Assembly (NCBI GenBank): GCA_039111635.1
Contig: JBCAQO010000003.1
Coordinates: 2,852,001 to 2,916,000, forward strand
Length of the DNA stretch: 64,000 bases
Direction of reading: 5' to 3'
Origin: Heterobasidion occidentale
Taxonomy: Eukaryota; Basidiomycota; Agaricomycetes; Russulales; Bondarzewiaceae
Shown piece after piece: positions 33,200 through 45,955 of this stretch. The notes below the pieces were generated by a model. That model was not told where the DNA came from. It worked only from the letters and a program-made list of their open reading frames with translations, and made no database searches. Numbering within the stretch: position 1 is the stretch's first letter; each line of letters starts with the position of its first letter. The position numbers and the translations under genes were made by a program.

Positions 33200-36100
33200 A
33201 CTTCATAACAGATCTGCAGCTATCTCATTGGTCAGACAGTATAAGATCAAGATCTTGCCACTGGTGACAGTTTCCCAAATGAAGTGGAAGCAAATATTGA
33301 TGTGCTTTGTACGAGCATGGAAAGCATTATCGCGAGCAAGTGCGATTGCCGATTGGTTGTCACAGTACAGAATGACAAAGGAATGAGGAGTGCTGAAGAT
33401 GTCATAAAAAAGTTCCAAAGCCAGATAGCTTTCTTTGCAGCATAGGTGGCAGCAACATATTCCGCTTCTGTACTCAACAGTGCAACAATTGGCTGCTTCT
33501 TTGATGACCAGGAGATTGCTCTCCCATCATATAGACGTACCCTGATATCAAGTGTTGGTGCTCCTGTGATCCTCAATCAGAGTCTGTAAAGCCTTTGAGA
33601 CCGCTGTTGATGGCTCCAAAGACCAGCCAATACTTGCATGTGCCCTTCAGATACCAAATAACACACTTGATAGCTTCCCAGTGAACCTTCCCAGGGTTCT
33701 GCATATACTGCACCAGGTGTGACATGGCATGCACAATGTCCGGGTGCGTTGCAACTGCAGCATACATTGCCAAGCCAACAGCTTCACAGAACGGCATGTT
33801 CCGCATCTTGTAATACTCGTGTGGGGTAGCCGGAGACTGGTTGCAACTGAGAGGGAAATTTGGATCAAGTGGGATTGTGAGCGCTTTCGCGTTCTTAAGG
33901 TTGAAGCAGGAGACAACTATATCAACATAGGCATGCTGCAAGAGGAAGATGGTGCAAGCCTTGCGATTCCGCTTGATCTCCATACCAAGTAGCCAATGGA
34001 TCTCTCAGAGATCTGACATCTCAAAGACCTTGTTAAGCTTTCCCTTAAGCTATTCAGAAAGCCGCAGCATGCTGGCAAGAAGCACAAGGTCATAGACAGA
34101 AGCTACAATAATCAGAATGTTCTTTGCAACTCACTTGTAGAACACACTGTGATCAACCGAGCAGCATGTAAAACCAAGCTTGTAGAACACCTCACAAAGA
34201 CACTTGTACCACCCTTGGCCCAACTGCTTCAGCCCGTAAATGGTTTAAAGAGGTGATGGACCTTTCAAGCATCTTTGGGGGTTATGAAGCTAGGAGGTTG
34301 TTCCATGAAAATGTCCTCCTTGAGCACTCCATTGAGGTAGGCATTCTTTACGTCCATTTGATGGATCTCCCAGTCATTCTGAGCGGCCACAGCGAGCAAA
34401 GTGCGGAGAGAATTGAGCTTAGCGACAGGTACAAGGTGTCAGTGTAGTCAATTCCAGGGACTTGAGTGAATCCCTGCATGACAAGCCATGCCTTGTACTT
34501 CATGATCTCGCCAGAAAAGCCATACTTGATCTTGAAGACCTATTTGCTACCAACAACATTTGCATTTGGAGGCCGGTCAACAAGTTCCCAAGTCCCCAGC
34601 TGCTCAATCATAGAGAGCTTATTCTTGGTAGCGGCTTCCCAGTGTGGCCAGTCAGTGCTTCGACACGCTTCTGTCACAGTCCATGGTTTGTGACCATTTG
34701 TCACATGCATGGCTAGCACGTGTTTGACAGTGCACACGCCTCCTTCTTTCCATTCCTCTTCCTTGTTCCCGTTATCTGGTGCTTCTACAACACCTGCAAA
34801 GCCCCTGGAGGACACAGCTAAAAAGATGGAATGTGGAAGACCTAAAGTGACACCCTCACCGGCCTACAAGCGGCACACATAAGCAGATGGCCGAATCTCA
34901 TGTCATGGCCTTCCAACAGGCTCAGGTGCTATGTCCTGGGGCTCCATATCAACGCTGCAGGGTCCGGGGTCAATTGCAAGGATCTGTGGGGTCACACTGG
35001 ACTGAAAATGAGAGGAAGCAACAGAGGAATTGGATACAACTTTGTTGTCATCATTATTGGTGAGTCGTTTCTTGTTTGTTTGCGGTGAGGCGTCGGGGGA
35101 ATGGCTAGCGGAGGATGGAGACATTGATAGTGCCATCTTGGTGCCATTTTCATCCAGTGGCAACTGGCGCAGTGCGTTTGGGGCATCTTGAGGTAATATC
35201 TCCCCCTCGACCAGAATTGTGCCATCACCTCATTTTCTTTCCACAAAAACAACATTCCTTTTCACACTGACCTTCCACTTCCCTGTTCAATAGATCCAAT
35301 AGCCTTTGCTCTGGGTGTTGTACCCAACAAACTGGCCTTCATCTACTTTGGACTCCACTTCCGTAGGTCCTGCAGATTGGGCTTCTTGCCCATTGCAACC
35401 TCAAGCGGTGTCTTGCCAAATAGTGCACGTGTTCCGGTACAATTCCAGATCTATATACAGTGGCTGATGGCTTCAGCCCACAAGAACTTTGGAAGCCCTG
35501 CTTCCAAAAGCATTGCAATGGTGCATGTGAGTAGTGTGCCGTTGATTTGTTCCACGTATCTGTTCTGCTACGGAGAATCATGAACAGTAAGCTCATAACA
35601 GGTTCCATCCACCTTCAGCTTCTGCTTAAAGCTTTTGCTTAGGTATTCCCCTTCATGATCTGTGCAAAGGGTCCTAATCTTCTGGCCACAATGCACTTCC
35701 ATCCAAGCTTTGTGGGTCTCGTAGGAGGTGATAGTATCTACCTTCTTTTTCTGGAAGAAGACAGCTAACTTGCTAGAGTGATCATCTAGCCAAGTTGAGA
35801 AATACTGGCTTCCCCCAATTGATGTGAACTGTGTAGAACCCCACACATCAGAATGCACAAGCTCTCCGTAGCAAGATGCGCGCAGCAATGTTCTATCCGC
35901 TAGAAATGGCACCTGTTTGATTTTTGCATGGATGTAGGATTTGCAGACCATGTCGTTGGTGTCTGTACCATCAAGGGTGATTCCTTTGGCTAATGTTTCT
36001 GCACAAGCTCTCGCATGGTATCAACGGCAATGTGTCCCAACTGGCGGTAAAGTTTTGCCAATCCTAAGGTAAGGGTACCTGTTGTAGCCACATTTGCTTG

Positions 36101-36690
36101 CACCTAGAGCTTTGGACTAATAAATTTGTACAGTCCATCCTTCTTGGGAATCCTTCTGATAGTCTCCCCCTACAGGTTAATAAGGTACAACACACCATTC
36201 TTGACGCAAAGCTTATATCCCGCCTGATCAGCTCGTAGTACCATAGCAGTGTAAGTGCCATTTTGGGAGCATATAGCATGTCCTTCAAGAGAAGCAATAT
36301 TGTTCCATCTCCATTTGGTAAGCAATATTGTTCCATCTCTATTTGGTAAGTTGAGTTCTAGGGTTCCATGGCCTAATGCCATAAACATCCACTTATTTGC
36401 CACACAAATAGGTTCTGGATTGATCTCGGTGAAGTCCATGAATTGGTTGCAGTACAGGGACATGTGGTGGCTAGCCCCAGTGTTGATGCATGTCATCATC
36501 ATGGAAGACAACATAACACTGGCTCCATCGAGCACTGAGAGCGCTTTGACACCTATTGTGGCCATAAAGCCCTCTGCATGCTTGGCCATGTTTCCCTGTT
36601 TCCCTTTCCACCCTTTTCTCTCCCCTTTCTGCTCCCCTTTCTGATCCTCATTCTCTTTGCCTTCGTTAGATCCACCACTACCAGGAGCTC
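33200..36690 (-). pseudogene. Copia protease, integrase, RT and RNase H, broken
   Basis: The order on the minus strand is protease (INTGASHHMS near 36480-36510), a pre-integrase segment, integrase core (HSDVWGSTQF, LDDHSS, HEGEYLSKSF; 35951-35568), RT start (ATKNKLSMIEQLGTWELV near 34560-34640), RT C-terminus (33983-33573) and RNase H (TEAEYVAA and DNQSAIALA; 33576-33203). The protease active site has N in place of the catalytic D. Many frameshifts and stops occur, and the RT YVDD region is not clearly readable. Confidence 0.85.
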
Positions 36691-36691
36691 A

Positions 36692-37498
36692 TGTTAAGAG
36701 CCGGCTCATAACACATATATGATCATCTGATCATATGACGCGCGGTCTATGACCAACGGATACGACCTATACCCGGTGACCGACCCCTTGACTTCACCAA
36801 CGGACATTGAGTTATCTTATCTTATCTTTTGTTCCTGAATTAACGATCAGTTACATTACTGACATCATTGATTGCATCATGCTTCTCTGATTGCATCATA
36901 GATTACATCACTCCGATCGTTGATCATTTACTTCTATTTGCCTCGGTGCCTTAAGCACAGACCTTCTGTAGATCTTGCCCTAAAGCAGATCACGTATATA
37001 TAGAACAAGCCAGAGACCTGTCTCGCCAGCTCATTCACCTTTGTTACCTCCCACCTGTTCTTACTCTTGACCTTTGGTACTAGCCATACCTCTGCTACAT
37101 CATAGTCTTTGCCATTGGGCCAGACCTTTGATTGTCAATAGAACATCTGACTAAACATTGGTTTAACTTGTCTCTGCGTTTCTCTCTATTATCATCCTCA
37201 ACCACTCAGTCGTCATTTCAATACTGGCTGAGTTCTATATAGGACTAGCAGTATTCTATCTCGACTTTAGTGGGCAGCATATCTACTGCCATCCAGGCCC
37301 GCATCAGGTCGTACCCTCACACCTGTGGGAAAACCTTTGTGCATTCCTGGAGACACGATACCATCACAAATCCCTCGTGCATTCCGAATTGCACACAGTT
37401 AGCCGCTGGCGCTTTCATCGGACGCACTTGGATTTGGCACGTCCCTCAGTGACTCAGGAGCCTCTTGGCACATCATGTGCGAAGACTAGGTCTTAACA
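36692..37498 (+). repeat. Solo LTR of family 1 nested in copia, target duplication GCTCA
   Basis: An 807-bp family 1 LTR flanked by GCTCA at 36687-36691 and 37499-37503, a perfect 5-bp duplication. It interrupts the copia element between the gag knuckle and the protease, so it is younger than the copia insertion. Its putative RNA start reads AGCTCATTCA. Confidence 0.94.
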
Positions 37499-38248
37499 GC
37501 TCAACACTCAGCCTTTGTGTGACTGCATTTGTTGCAGTTCTAGCAGATGATCCCATGGCCACCCTTCTTTGTGCCTGGCTTCAAGCTGTCACCCTTTGCT
37601 TTGGTGTACAGTGCTTCTCACCCAAAGGTTTGGTCTTCTTTGGGTAACTTGAAGTCAATGACTGATCCTCATCATAGACTTCTAGAATGTACTGCATTAG
37701 GGTTGATAGTGTGAGAGGCTTCCCTGTCACGTGAGCTACACTAGTGATTATACAGAGTGAGGTATAGTAGTGGGAGGGAGGGATGACATGATCATTGCAG
37801 AAAAGTTGCCGTCTTCTATTTTGGCTCCCATTCTGGCTAACAACTCCTTTGACTATAGTAGGGAATCTAGATGGGCTTGGATATCACCACCTTCTGCACA
37901 CCTCGCTTTTATCATCCGACGATGAATGACAACCTTTGTAAGGTCTAACTTCTGTTGGAATTCATTTGAGATAGCAGAAGCTTCATCCTGTTCAAACTTT
38001 GCAATCTTTTGATCTAGATTGTTGTGTTCAAGGATGTTATGGAGTGTGGGAACATGATCTTTGGGAAGAAGGGAGGGGTCCACTTCTTGTGTTACAGTGC
38101 CATTCAGATGTTGTACCAGGCCTTGTGCCTTGATAGAGTTCTCAAGTCTGGTCTTGTATGTGATCCAGTTTGAGCCGTCGGAAGCAAGCTTTGGAATACT
38201 GTAGAAATTCTGTGAATTGGATGACATCTGTAGGTCACCAGGGCCCAT
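37499..38248 (-). pseudogene. Copia gag with CCHC knuckle
   Basis: The frame 38248-37853 starts MGPGDLQMSSNSQNFYSIP and has the copia gag pattern SNWITYKTRLENSIKAQGL. Downstream, near 37510-37555, a knuckle of form C-X2-C-X4-H-X4-C is recognisable (NCNKCSHTKAEC), with a TAG in its first spacer. The solo LTR inserted directly after it. Confidence 0.8.
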
Positions 38249-38251
38249 AAC
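38237..38251 (-). other. Primer site resembling half-tRNA(iMet) type
   Basis: One nucleotide inside the LTR the minus strand reads GTTATGGGCCCTGG. This is the complement of an initiator tRNA anticodon-arm sequence, as used by Drosophila copia. The gag start codon (38248-38246) lies within it. Confidence 0.6.
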
Positions 38252-38252
38252 T

Positions 38253-38591
38253 TGTTAGGGTTTGCGAGAGCGGAGTCAGGCTAGTGATAAATGAAAGGCT
38301 CAGTAATTGTGAGAGAATTACTGAGTATACTATTATGTACCTAGCAAGAAATGAAAGGCTACAGTACATTAGACAGATTGTGTAAAAGATAAGTAACTGT
38401 GCTCACCTTAGTAATTGCGAGAGAATTACTAAGAGGACACAACACACGTTGGAGTCAGAAAACATGTGGCTGTATAGTAATAAGCCACCAAAGGCCAGAA
38501 AAGGAAGTAGCATCGGATAACTGAAATGTAAGTAAGAGTCCGTCGCAGAGAATAGAGACAATGCGCAAGGTGCATTTGATAACCCCAACAC
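38253..38591 (-). repeat. 5' LTR of copia element
   Basis: A 339-bp repeat, on the plus strand TGTTAGGGTTT...CCCCAACA, adjoining the gag and primer-site side of the element. Confidence 0.92.
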
Positions 38592-38832
38592 TTGAATGGT
38601 GCCAGGTGTTGCCCAGAGGGCCATGGTATTGAGACATTTGGTCAGGTATTTACAGTAATTTAATAGTAGTTGGAGAGTGTGCAGGAGGTAGGCAGTCAGA
38701 ATGGCTAAACCATACTCAACTGTGGTCCAGGCATTGCAGGCAGATGAGTCTCAACAGAGGACCATGTGATCCGTGGGAATGTAGATGGACGCCTTCCAAA
38801 CCGGGACACACCTTGGACTTGGCAGGCAAAAG

Positions 38833-41800
38833 ATGCCCGCCGTTCCACCTCAGAGGGGCGAACCTCCAAGGAAACGCGTCAAGCTCGATGCAGACTCGAG
38901 AGCGTCGCATACTTTTGCCAACATCGGGCAAATCAGGGCGAGCTTACGCAGTCAACATCAAGACGGCCTCACAGAAGGTACGCCTTGGTTCACACATCTC
39001 TCTGTCTGTGCTCACGGTCATTTAGCTTTGACCGCATTGCGGAACCAATTCACCGTCAAGACGAATGAAGGAACGATATCGCCTCAGGATGCGCGCTTAG
39101 TCTTAGCGAGAGAGTGGATGGAAGTGGATCCGAGTGCGCAAGAGCTGTTTGCGTTATGGGAGGGGGCAAATCAGGTACGAACCCCACCAATCTTCCTCCC
39201 CGCATGCTGACGACGGCCTCAGCGTCAATTTTCATTTTTAGCTCTCGTTCTTTCCGTCATATCGTCCCTCTTGACCGTCCTCTCCTCTCACTACACGTAT
39301 CATGCGTTTGGATATCCCATTCTCAAAACCCTGCTCTCACCACAATGGATGCGTCACCTCAACTCGTACTTGGGCGGATCGCATAACGACCTTATCATGG
39401 CAGCCCTCAAGGTCCTCAACGCTATGACTGCGTTTGCGAGTGGGAAAGAACGGAAAGCCTTGTTTGAAGCGTTTGCATGGGAAACGAAGGTCCGTTGTTT
39501 TGTCATGGCCATTCGGTGTTTTCTAAACCTCTATGCAGTCATTGCCTAAACTTTTCTTCATGAGGCGGAAGGGAAAAAATAACCAGTCTGTAGATGTAGT
39601 GTCGCGACCAGGCAAGTCGTTCAACAAGTATCAAAGGTTCGGTAACTCACCACTTGATTTTTAAGACATCCGAACCCTCTACATCAATTTTATTCTGTCC
39701 TTCGTAGATACTACCGTCTCAAGCTCTGTCAAAACTCTTTTTCTTGAGCAGCGGCGTGATGTCTTCTTGTCCGTGTTCAAAGGCCTTATCCAAGACCCGT
39801 ACTTAGTCGTGCAAAAAGTACTGGAAGTGTGTTGGGCTGGCATCTGGTCAGACCATAAAATCAAAAGGACGCTCAAAGTCGGTCTGTTCAACGAGGCGTG
39901 CCTCTCTCAGGTAAGCTTTTTACACATCCTCTCTTCGGTACGGTGTATGAATAGCTATCAGATCATCAAACTAAATGATCGTTCATTGCCGGAAGGACCT
40001 GACGATGAACAGGTGCCTGCCGACCTTATTCACCACTTTTTACTTGCTATCTGCACTCGGCCTGGAATTGGAGTCTGCTTCCGAGATCGTGGTTGGTATC
40101 CGCGAGAAACCGATGACGACGAACGAACCACAGAAATGGACGCTGGGGACGCGTATCCGAGGGGCGGTCGAGTGTACAACAAGATCCTTGGTAATCTATT
40201 GCGCACGCTTCGAGTGAACGACGATGCTCGGCAACAGGAGCTCGCGCACAGAATTTTATCCGCGTGTCCTGAGCTTGTCGCTAGGTATGTCTTCTACAAA
40301 GTTGCAAGAAACGAGTTTGACGGCGATTTCAGATACTGGTCGGCAGCGGCGCTTACCCTCGAGCCGCGTCTGTCGTCGAAGTGGATAGCAAATATTTCAT
40401 TTTTTGCCACAGTCTTGTCGCTTCCAGTACCCGAAGCTTGCTTTCTGCTCCCAAACAGCTCGTTGTACCAGCCGACGCCACCACCGCTGTCAGTGGTAAT
40501 TGAAAACGTGCTACCGTCAGTGAATACGAAGGCACATTTCTCGCGCGGGTTGCAGTCGACATCGCCTCTTGTGCAGCACTATACGGCACTTGCCATTGCG
40601 AAGTGCTTGACGAAGTACAAGACGGTGTTGACATTTTTCCGCAAGGTTCAAGCAGTACTTGAGGAAGATGAAGATGGGGGGCAGTGGAGCAGACGACGCC
40701 AGGAGATCGAGCGGGAGGTCCGCCGTCGGGTTCCTGATTTACAGGTCATCGTCGCGTTCTCACAACAAAAGTCTGGTGATGGCGCTGCCACGCAGAACGC
40801 CACTCAGGCGGCCTTGCTAGCGGAGAGCTCGACTAGGTTGCTTTGGCTATATCACCAGTGTCTCCCTTCTCTCGTCGCCGAGGCACGGTTTGACGTTGGA
40901 AAGTTACTGCTCTACATATCTGACACTGTTCTCCCAGAGCGAAATTCACTGGATCCTATTTCTGGTTTAGCGACATTACGTCAATTGCATGTTTTACGGC
41001 TGCTGCAGGAGAGCGAACAATTTGCGTGGTCCGGCAAGACTGGTGAGCAAAATTGATCGACTGTTATATATCTCACTCTCACGAGTCTCATGCGTTTGTA
41101 GGCTCCCACACACATCTCTACGTCCTACTGAACAATTACACTGCAACAGAGTCTACGGCTATCCGAGACGCCATCGAGGCGCTTGTATCTCACGTTTTAT
41201 CCGAGAGCATACTCTTCAAACACGATCCAGATGAAGTACACTTTTGGCTCGCTTCGTTACCATTCTTGAAACGCGCTTCCGGCGCTGAGGCTCCCGATGG
41301 CGCCGCTCTAACTGATGAGAGGCAGACAGTGATCGCTTTTCTGGATGAGTGCGTGCAGCGCTGCATGAAGACACCTTACCGATATCTCGAAGACCTGGAT
41401 GCTCTTGTACCATCTTCTAGCGCTGATCTAGGGCGCGACTCCCAACCGCCAGACGCTCGACCAAGTCCACTATGATGACGGTGGTAGAACAGCTCGCTCA
41501 TAAAGTCGCTGGTAGCCTTCTTGCTCCTTCGGACGTGTTGGCTGTCGTTACTTTCATCCGAAAACTCGTGCTCAAGATCGCAGGCAAGCAACAGGACATT
41601 CGGATTATCAATTCAATAGTCGACAGAATAACATCCCTTCCGTTCGACGAACATTTGTCTGCAAAATTCCCTGTCCTCAAGCAAGCGGTTCTCCGAGAGA
41701 TATCGATTTTACGTGTCTGTTTGCGTAGCATCGCAGAGTCGCCCATCTCTGTTCGGATGGAACAAATGGAAATCCTGCTGTAGAAGATTTTCTAGAACAA

Positions 41801-44800
41801 GTAGAGCAGTTGCCGATCCGTGCGTTTTGTAGGACATCTACCTCGAATCTTACTCACGATGTTTTAGCTGCTTCAAAGCTGTCGCGTCAAGTATCCGCTT
41901 ACGAGCTTGTTGATTGGTTGCGTCTTGTCGACTGCTCCTTGCAAATCAGCGATGTCAGGCGCTTGCTAGTCGTCATTGACCGCCTTTACAAGCCAGCCAT
42001 CGAATCTCTCATAACTCACCTTGATCCTCGCCAGAATTTTCTGTGGGATTCGACATTTGCAGAGGCAGGAATTTCTCACCTTGAATCTGTGTGAGTGTGC
42101 ATCGTCGTTTCCCCTTCCAGGAAAGGCTGAAGTGATGTGTACAGCTTGTCGTTTGATTGGCTTTTCCTTCAATGCGGGCATGATCGACTTTCGGACGGGG
42201 CATACCGAGAAGCCTTAGTCGGCACGATTTTGTCAGGAAGTCGTGTACTATCGCAAGCTAAGGTCGCGTTCAACCTTATCGGCCACAGGTTGCTAGCCAC
42301 GCAGACTTCGTATTCTTTCCAGCGAGATATCTTACTCCTAGGTGCAGCCATTATGCGGCAAGCGAGGTCAAAGTTCTCTGAAGACGAGATGGTGCGCCTG
42401 AAAGAGTATGTGTTTGGTTTAGGTGCTATAAAGGAGATTTGCGTGTCTTTGACACTTGATGAGACTGTACAAGAAGGTGTGTGTCTGTAGTGGAGCTGCT
42501 GTAGAATCCGCTGACACCTTGCAGGCCTGGACAAGTTTTTGAAAGACTCAGTCGATTCTACTAACCTTGAAGACCGACGGTTGATTTTCGGATTTGCTTC
42601 GCAATGGGCAGATATCACAAGAGCACTTTTGAGATCTGATACACGCAGTCAGGTAAGTTCGAGCCCATTGTCGAAGTAGCATCTTACCAACACACGAGAG
42701 ACAGGCTGTTCATGCCATTCCTTGGATTCGATATTTCGATCAAGAGCATCTATGGACACTATTAGACGAACTCATCAGGGACACAGACAGCACGTTGGAC
42801 AGTGTTACGATAAGCCTCCTGAACGCCGTTCTCGTTTCTATCGAACGGAGTTCGTTGGCATCGTCCGACATCGGTTCACATCTTCATTCCCGTTTGCCTC
42901 AACTGCTGGGTCTGGACCGTTTCTTCCCTCAGTCGGTCGTGCTTCATAAAGTCATCCTCTTGGCGGTCAACACCGGTCTTCCGTTAGGGATTGACGGCCT
43001 ACCTCTGGAAATTGGCATCGCTGAATCGCCATTCTTGTCCGACGTTGTCAAACAGTCCAGATCGCGCTGGTCCCGGCGATCAGAGACTCTAATTGAGGAT
43101 ATGGACACGACATCCCTGGTTTTCCGCGACAAGTGGACAGATTACACAGTCCAAATAATCACAGGACTTCTGTACACTAGTCCTGCTGTCCGAAAAGTTT
43201 GCGGTCGCCATCTTTCCCAAGAAACATCGGTTCTTCGTCCCAATGTGCATCTTGCGCCAGTCATCTACGCATTTCTGGATTCAGTCATACGAGCACAGGA
43301 AACCTTCGTTGAACAAGGAGGGGAAATATGGGTTCAACACTTCACAAATCTGACAAAAAGCGCTTTCGATGCTCGGCAGTCTTCCCGCCATCGTTATATA
43401 AGTGCCACTTGTGTTTCAATCTTGGTCCACCGTTATCCTGTGCATCGTTCGGTTTTCCTAGGAATCATGCAACAAGAGCTGCAAGCTTTACCGTTGGACA
43501 CAATAACGGCTGACGCTCTGGTTATTGTGCGAAAATTGCTTTATGCGATACCCGAAGACTTCCGAGAACACGCGGCCTTGTTCGTTGATCATGGCTTGAG
43601 CTGGGCTTCGCGTTATTTTGCAAGCAACTTAACAGGGGGCGCTAAGATCATTCATCAACTATGTAAGTACATTTTGTGCAACCTAGGAAAGCGCAGATTG
43701 TTAACTGACATATCGTCAACAGCGGCCCTCGCAGCAGAGGTTTCGACTATCAAAGCCCATCTTGTGGATCCTGTTGTGACCGCAGTGATACAGGATCGCT
43801 TGTCCGATCTGGTTGCCGTCAAATTGCTCTCGATCTTGTGTCTATTGCTAAGTTGAAGGTAAGAGGCATGTCACTCTCAGTCTTATAGAATCGCTGATTC
43901 TTTTGTATAGCCACTTCTTGTGAACCGACACCTGCAAGGCATAACTCAGCATCCGAATTTCTACAGACACACAGCTCCAAATACACCTACGCGTGACGTC
44001 ATAGTCCGCCTTCTCCATGCACTATTCAACCAGCACCCCACAAACACCTGTCAACCCAGCCATATTCAACCACTTGCGCAAATTTATGGAGGAACGTTAT
44101 CACCTTCTGATAGACAATTTTGTCTGTCCTGCAGTTGTTTGAGGACCCGAAGGACATCTGTTACGGCCTTGCTCGGCAATTGGTCAGCTTCACCTGGAAC
44201 AGTATCTGCAAACGCATGCGAAGCACTAGAGAGCCTCGACTCGAACCGTGTGTTTCGAACTTGCCTAGCATATCCTTCGTGGAGACAGATGGGGGATGAC
44301 CAGGACGGGACGGACTTCCAGGCAGTCGATGCTCAACTCTATGACCCTGTTTTCGTCATTTTGCTATGTGCCCAGATGGTCACAGACTGTCAGCCTTCAT
44401 CTGCACTTGGATGGGTCCAGCTATTCCGGACGAATGCAATCAGTCTTCTCATTCGATCATTATCTTCCAAGGATGAATCGACGCGGGATATGTCTCTGTT
44501 GCAAGTTGCTTCGATCGCGAAGTCGTTGGAGGTAAGTTTTCCGGGAATCGTAAATGGTAGTTGTCTCTAAATATGAAACCTTCAGGTAGCAGATATGCAA
44601 GAAAAGCAACACGTGAATTACATCTTCGGTCTTCTTAAGAATGCCATTCGAAGCACGACTGACGATCAAGCACCCCCGCCTCCTCCCATCGTACACCCCC
44701 TATTCTTGGCCCACTCCCTCCGTGGCGTCTTTTATCCTGCGAATTTTATCTACCCCCTGACAGCACATTTCCTCATGCAGCGGCCTGAGTTCGACGTTAC

Positions 44801-45781
44801 CGACGTGCCGATGCTGTATAACATGCTTTACAGCAGCTCCGATGATTGGAAGAAAGAGCGAGGCTGGATATTGAAATTCCTGTCGGATGCCATGTATAGT
44901 GCAGGCGATGCGGAGTGGAGAATCTTCAGTCGCAGACATACTTGGGACCTTCTGGCCAGCATTTGGCAAAGCGGAGGTAAAGATCGCATTTTGAGAAATG
45001 GCATATTGGAGGTCAGGTGGCTTGTCCTGGTGATGCGCGTCAAAACTTATTTTTTGATCGCAGGTTCTGAGCAATCTGACCTGCAAAAGGCGCATGACGA
45101 CGTCTCTCATTCTGAAATCATCTCTCTTATCTTGGATTGAGATGACGTTAGAATCTCTTCAAGGCGATGAGGGTATACTTTGGATAAAGATTCTGGACAA
45201 TATTCTCAAGGTCGTAGATCCGCAAAAAATTGAGTCTTCAACCAACGGCCAGTGGCGAGCGGCCATTGCCCGATGCTTGGAGTTGTCAATGGCCAAGCAT
45301 GGTTAGAAAACTATTTTGTTGTGGCAGTGTCCCGCTGATAATCGCTTCTGTTCCAGAAACACCTTCTCATTTCATGCTCCGCCTGGTGACGCAAGTTATC
45401 CTGCGGCTTAGCATGCTGCCTGGTCCTTCCGTCCCTAACCTCCCGAGACTGCTATCGAAGTCATTGGTTTGGTTAGACCAGCTTGAGCACGATATCGCCC
45501 TTTCAGCACTTACTCCATCGTCTGCCAACAACTCGTCAACGCTAGCACCTTCCTCATCATACGCATTACATGAACAGCCCACCTTAGAATCTTCAGAAGC
45601 TTGGGGGTCAGCAGTGGAGGGTTTGTGGCGCGTTTCGATGACGCTCCCTGAAAAGGGGGCAAGTTGGGACGAGCTCACAAGTCGATCGCTCATTTGGCGG
45701 ACCATGGCAAGACAGGAAGACTGCAAAGTTGGGGAATGGATTAGGGGCCAAGTTATTCAGAATATGGTTCATAAGAGCTAG
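38833..45781 (+). CDS. URB1: Nucleolar pre-ribosomal protein URB1/Npa1
   Basis: URB1 is a very large nucleolar scaffold of early pre-60S particles. About 15 exons encode roughly 2,050 residues of helical repeats. The N-terminus PPRKRVKLD is a likely nuclear signal. The Npa1 N-terminal domain shows HYTYHAFGYPILKTLL, DIRTLYINFILSFVD and the block with FKGLIQDPYLVVQKVLE. The C-terminal region shows SLDSNRVFRTCLAYP and TTSLILKSSLLSWIEM. Intron 3 (39612-39665) has a GC donor. The frame is broken by apparent one-base losses near 41474, 41773, 43830 and 44113, with one extra base near 44150. All but one look like homopolymer errors. The start at 38833 was chosen over an in-frame ATG at 38785. A copia LTR lies about 240 bp upstream. 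It converges on ADE2. Confidence 0.9.
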
Positions 45782-45955
45782 CAATGTCGCTCAATGGCAG
45801 TTTATACTGTAGTCACTATTCCTGACTCTGCGATTTAATTAATCTAATTTATCTGCCAGCTTGGAGTGCGCTATAGCTACAGTAGTTTGGCGTGGCTACG
45901 ACTTGGCATCGTATAATACTTGATAAGACTACAAAACGACTTCAGCATCAATCGA

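Larger units (their letters stand above)
32777..38591 (-). mobile_element. Ty1/copia LTR retrotransposon with target duplication CTTGA
   Basis: Two LTRs (32777-33133 and 38253-38591) in minus orientation bound gag, protease, integrase, RT and RNase H in copia order. The five bases outside both ends are CTTGA (32772-32776 and 38592-38596), a perfect target-site duplication. A family 1 solo LTR (36692-37498) is nested within it; without that insert the element is about 5.0 kb. Many stops and frameshifts show that it is dead or poorly read. Its right end is about 240 bp upstream of the URB1 start codon. Confidence 0.93.
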
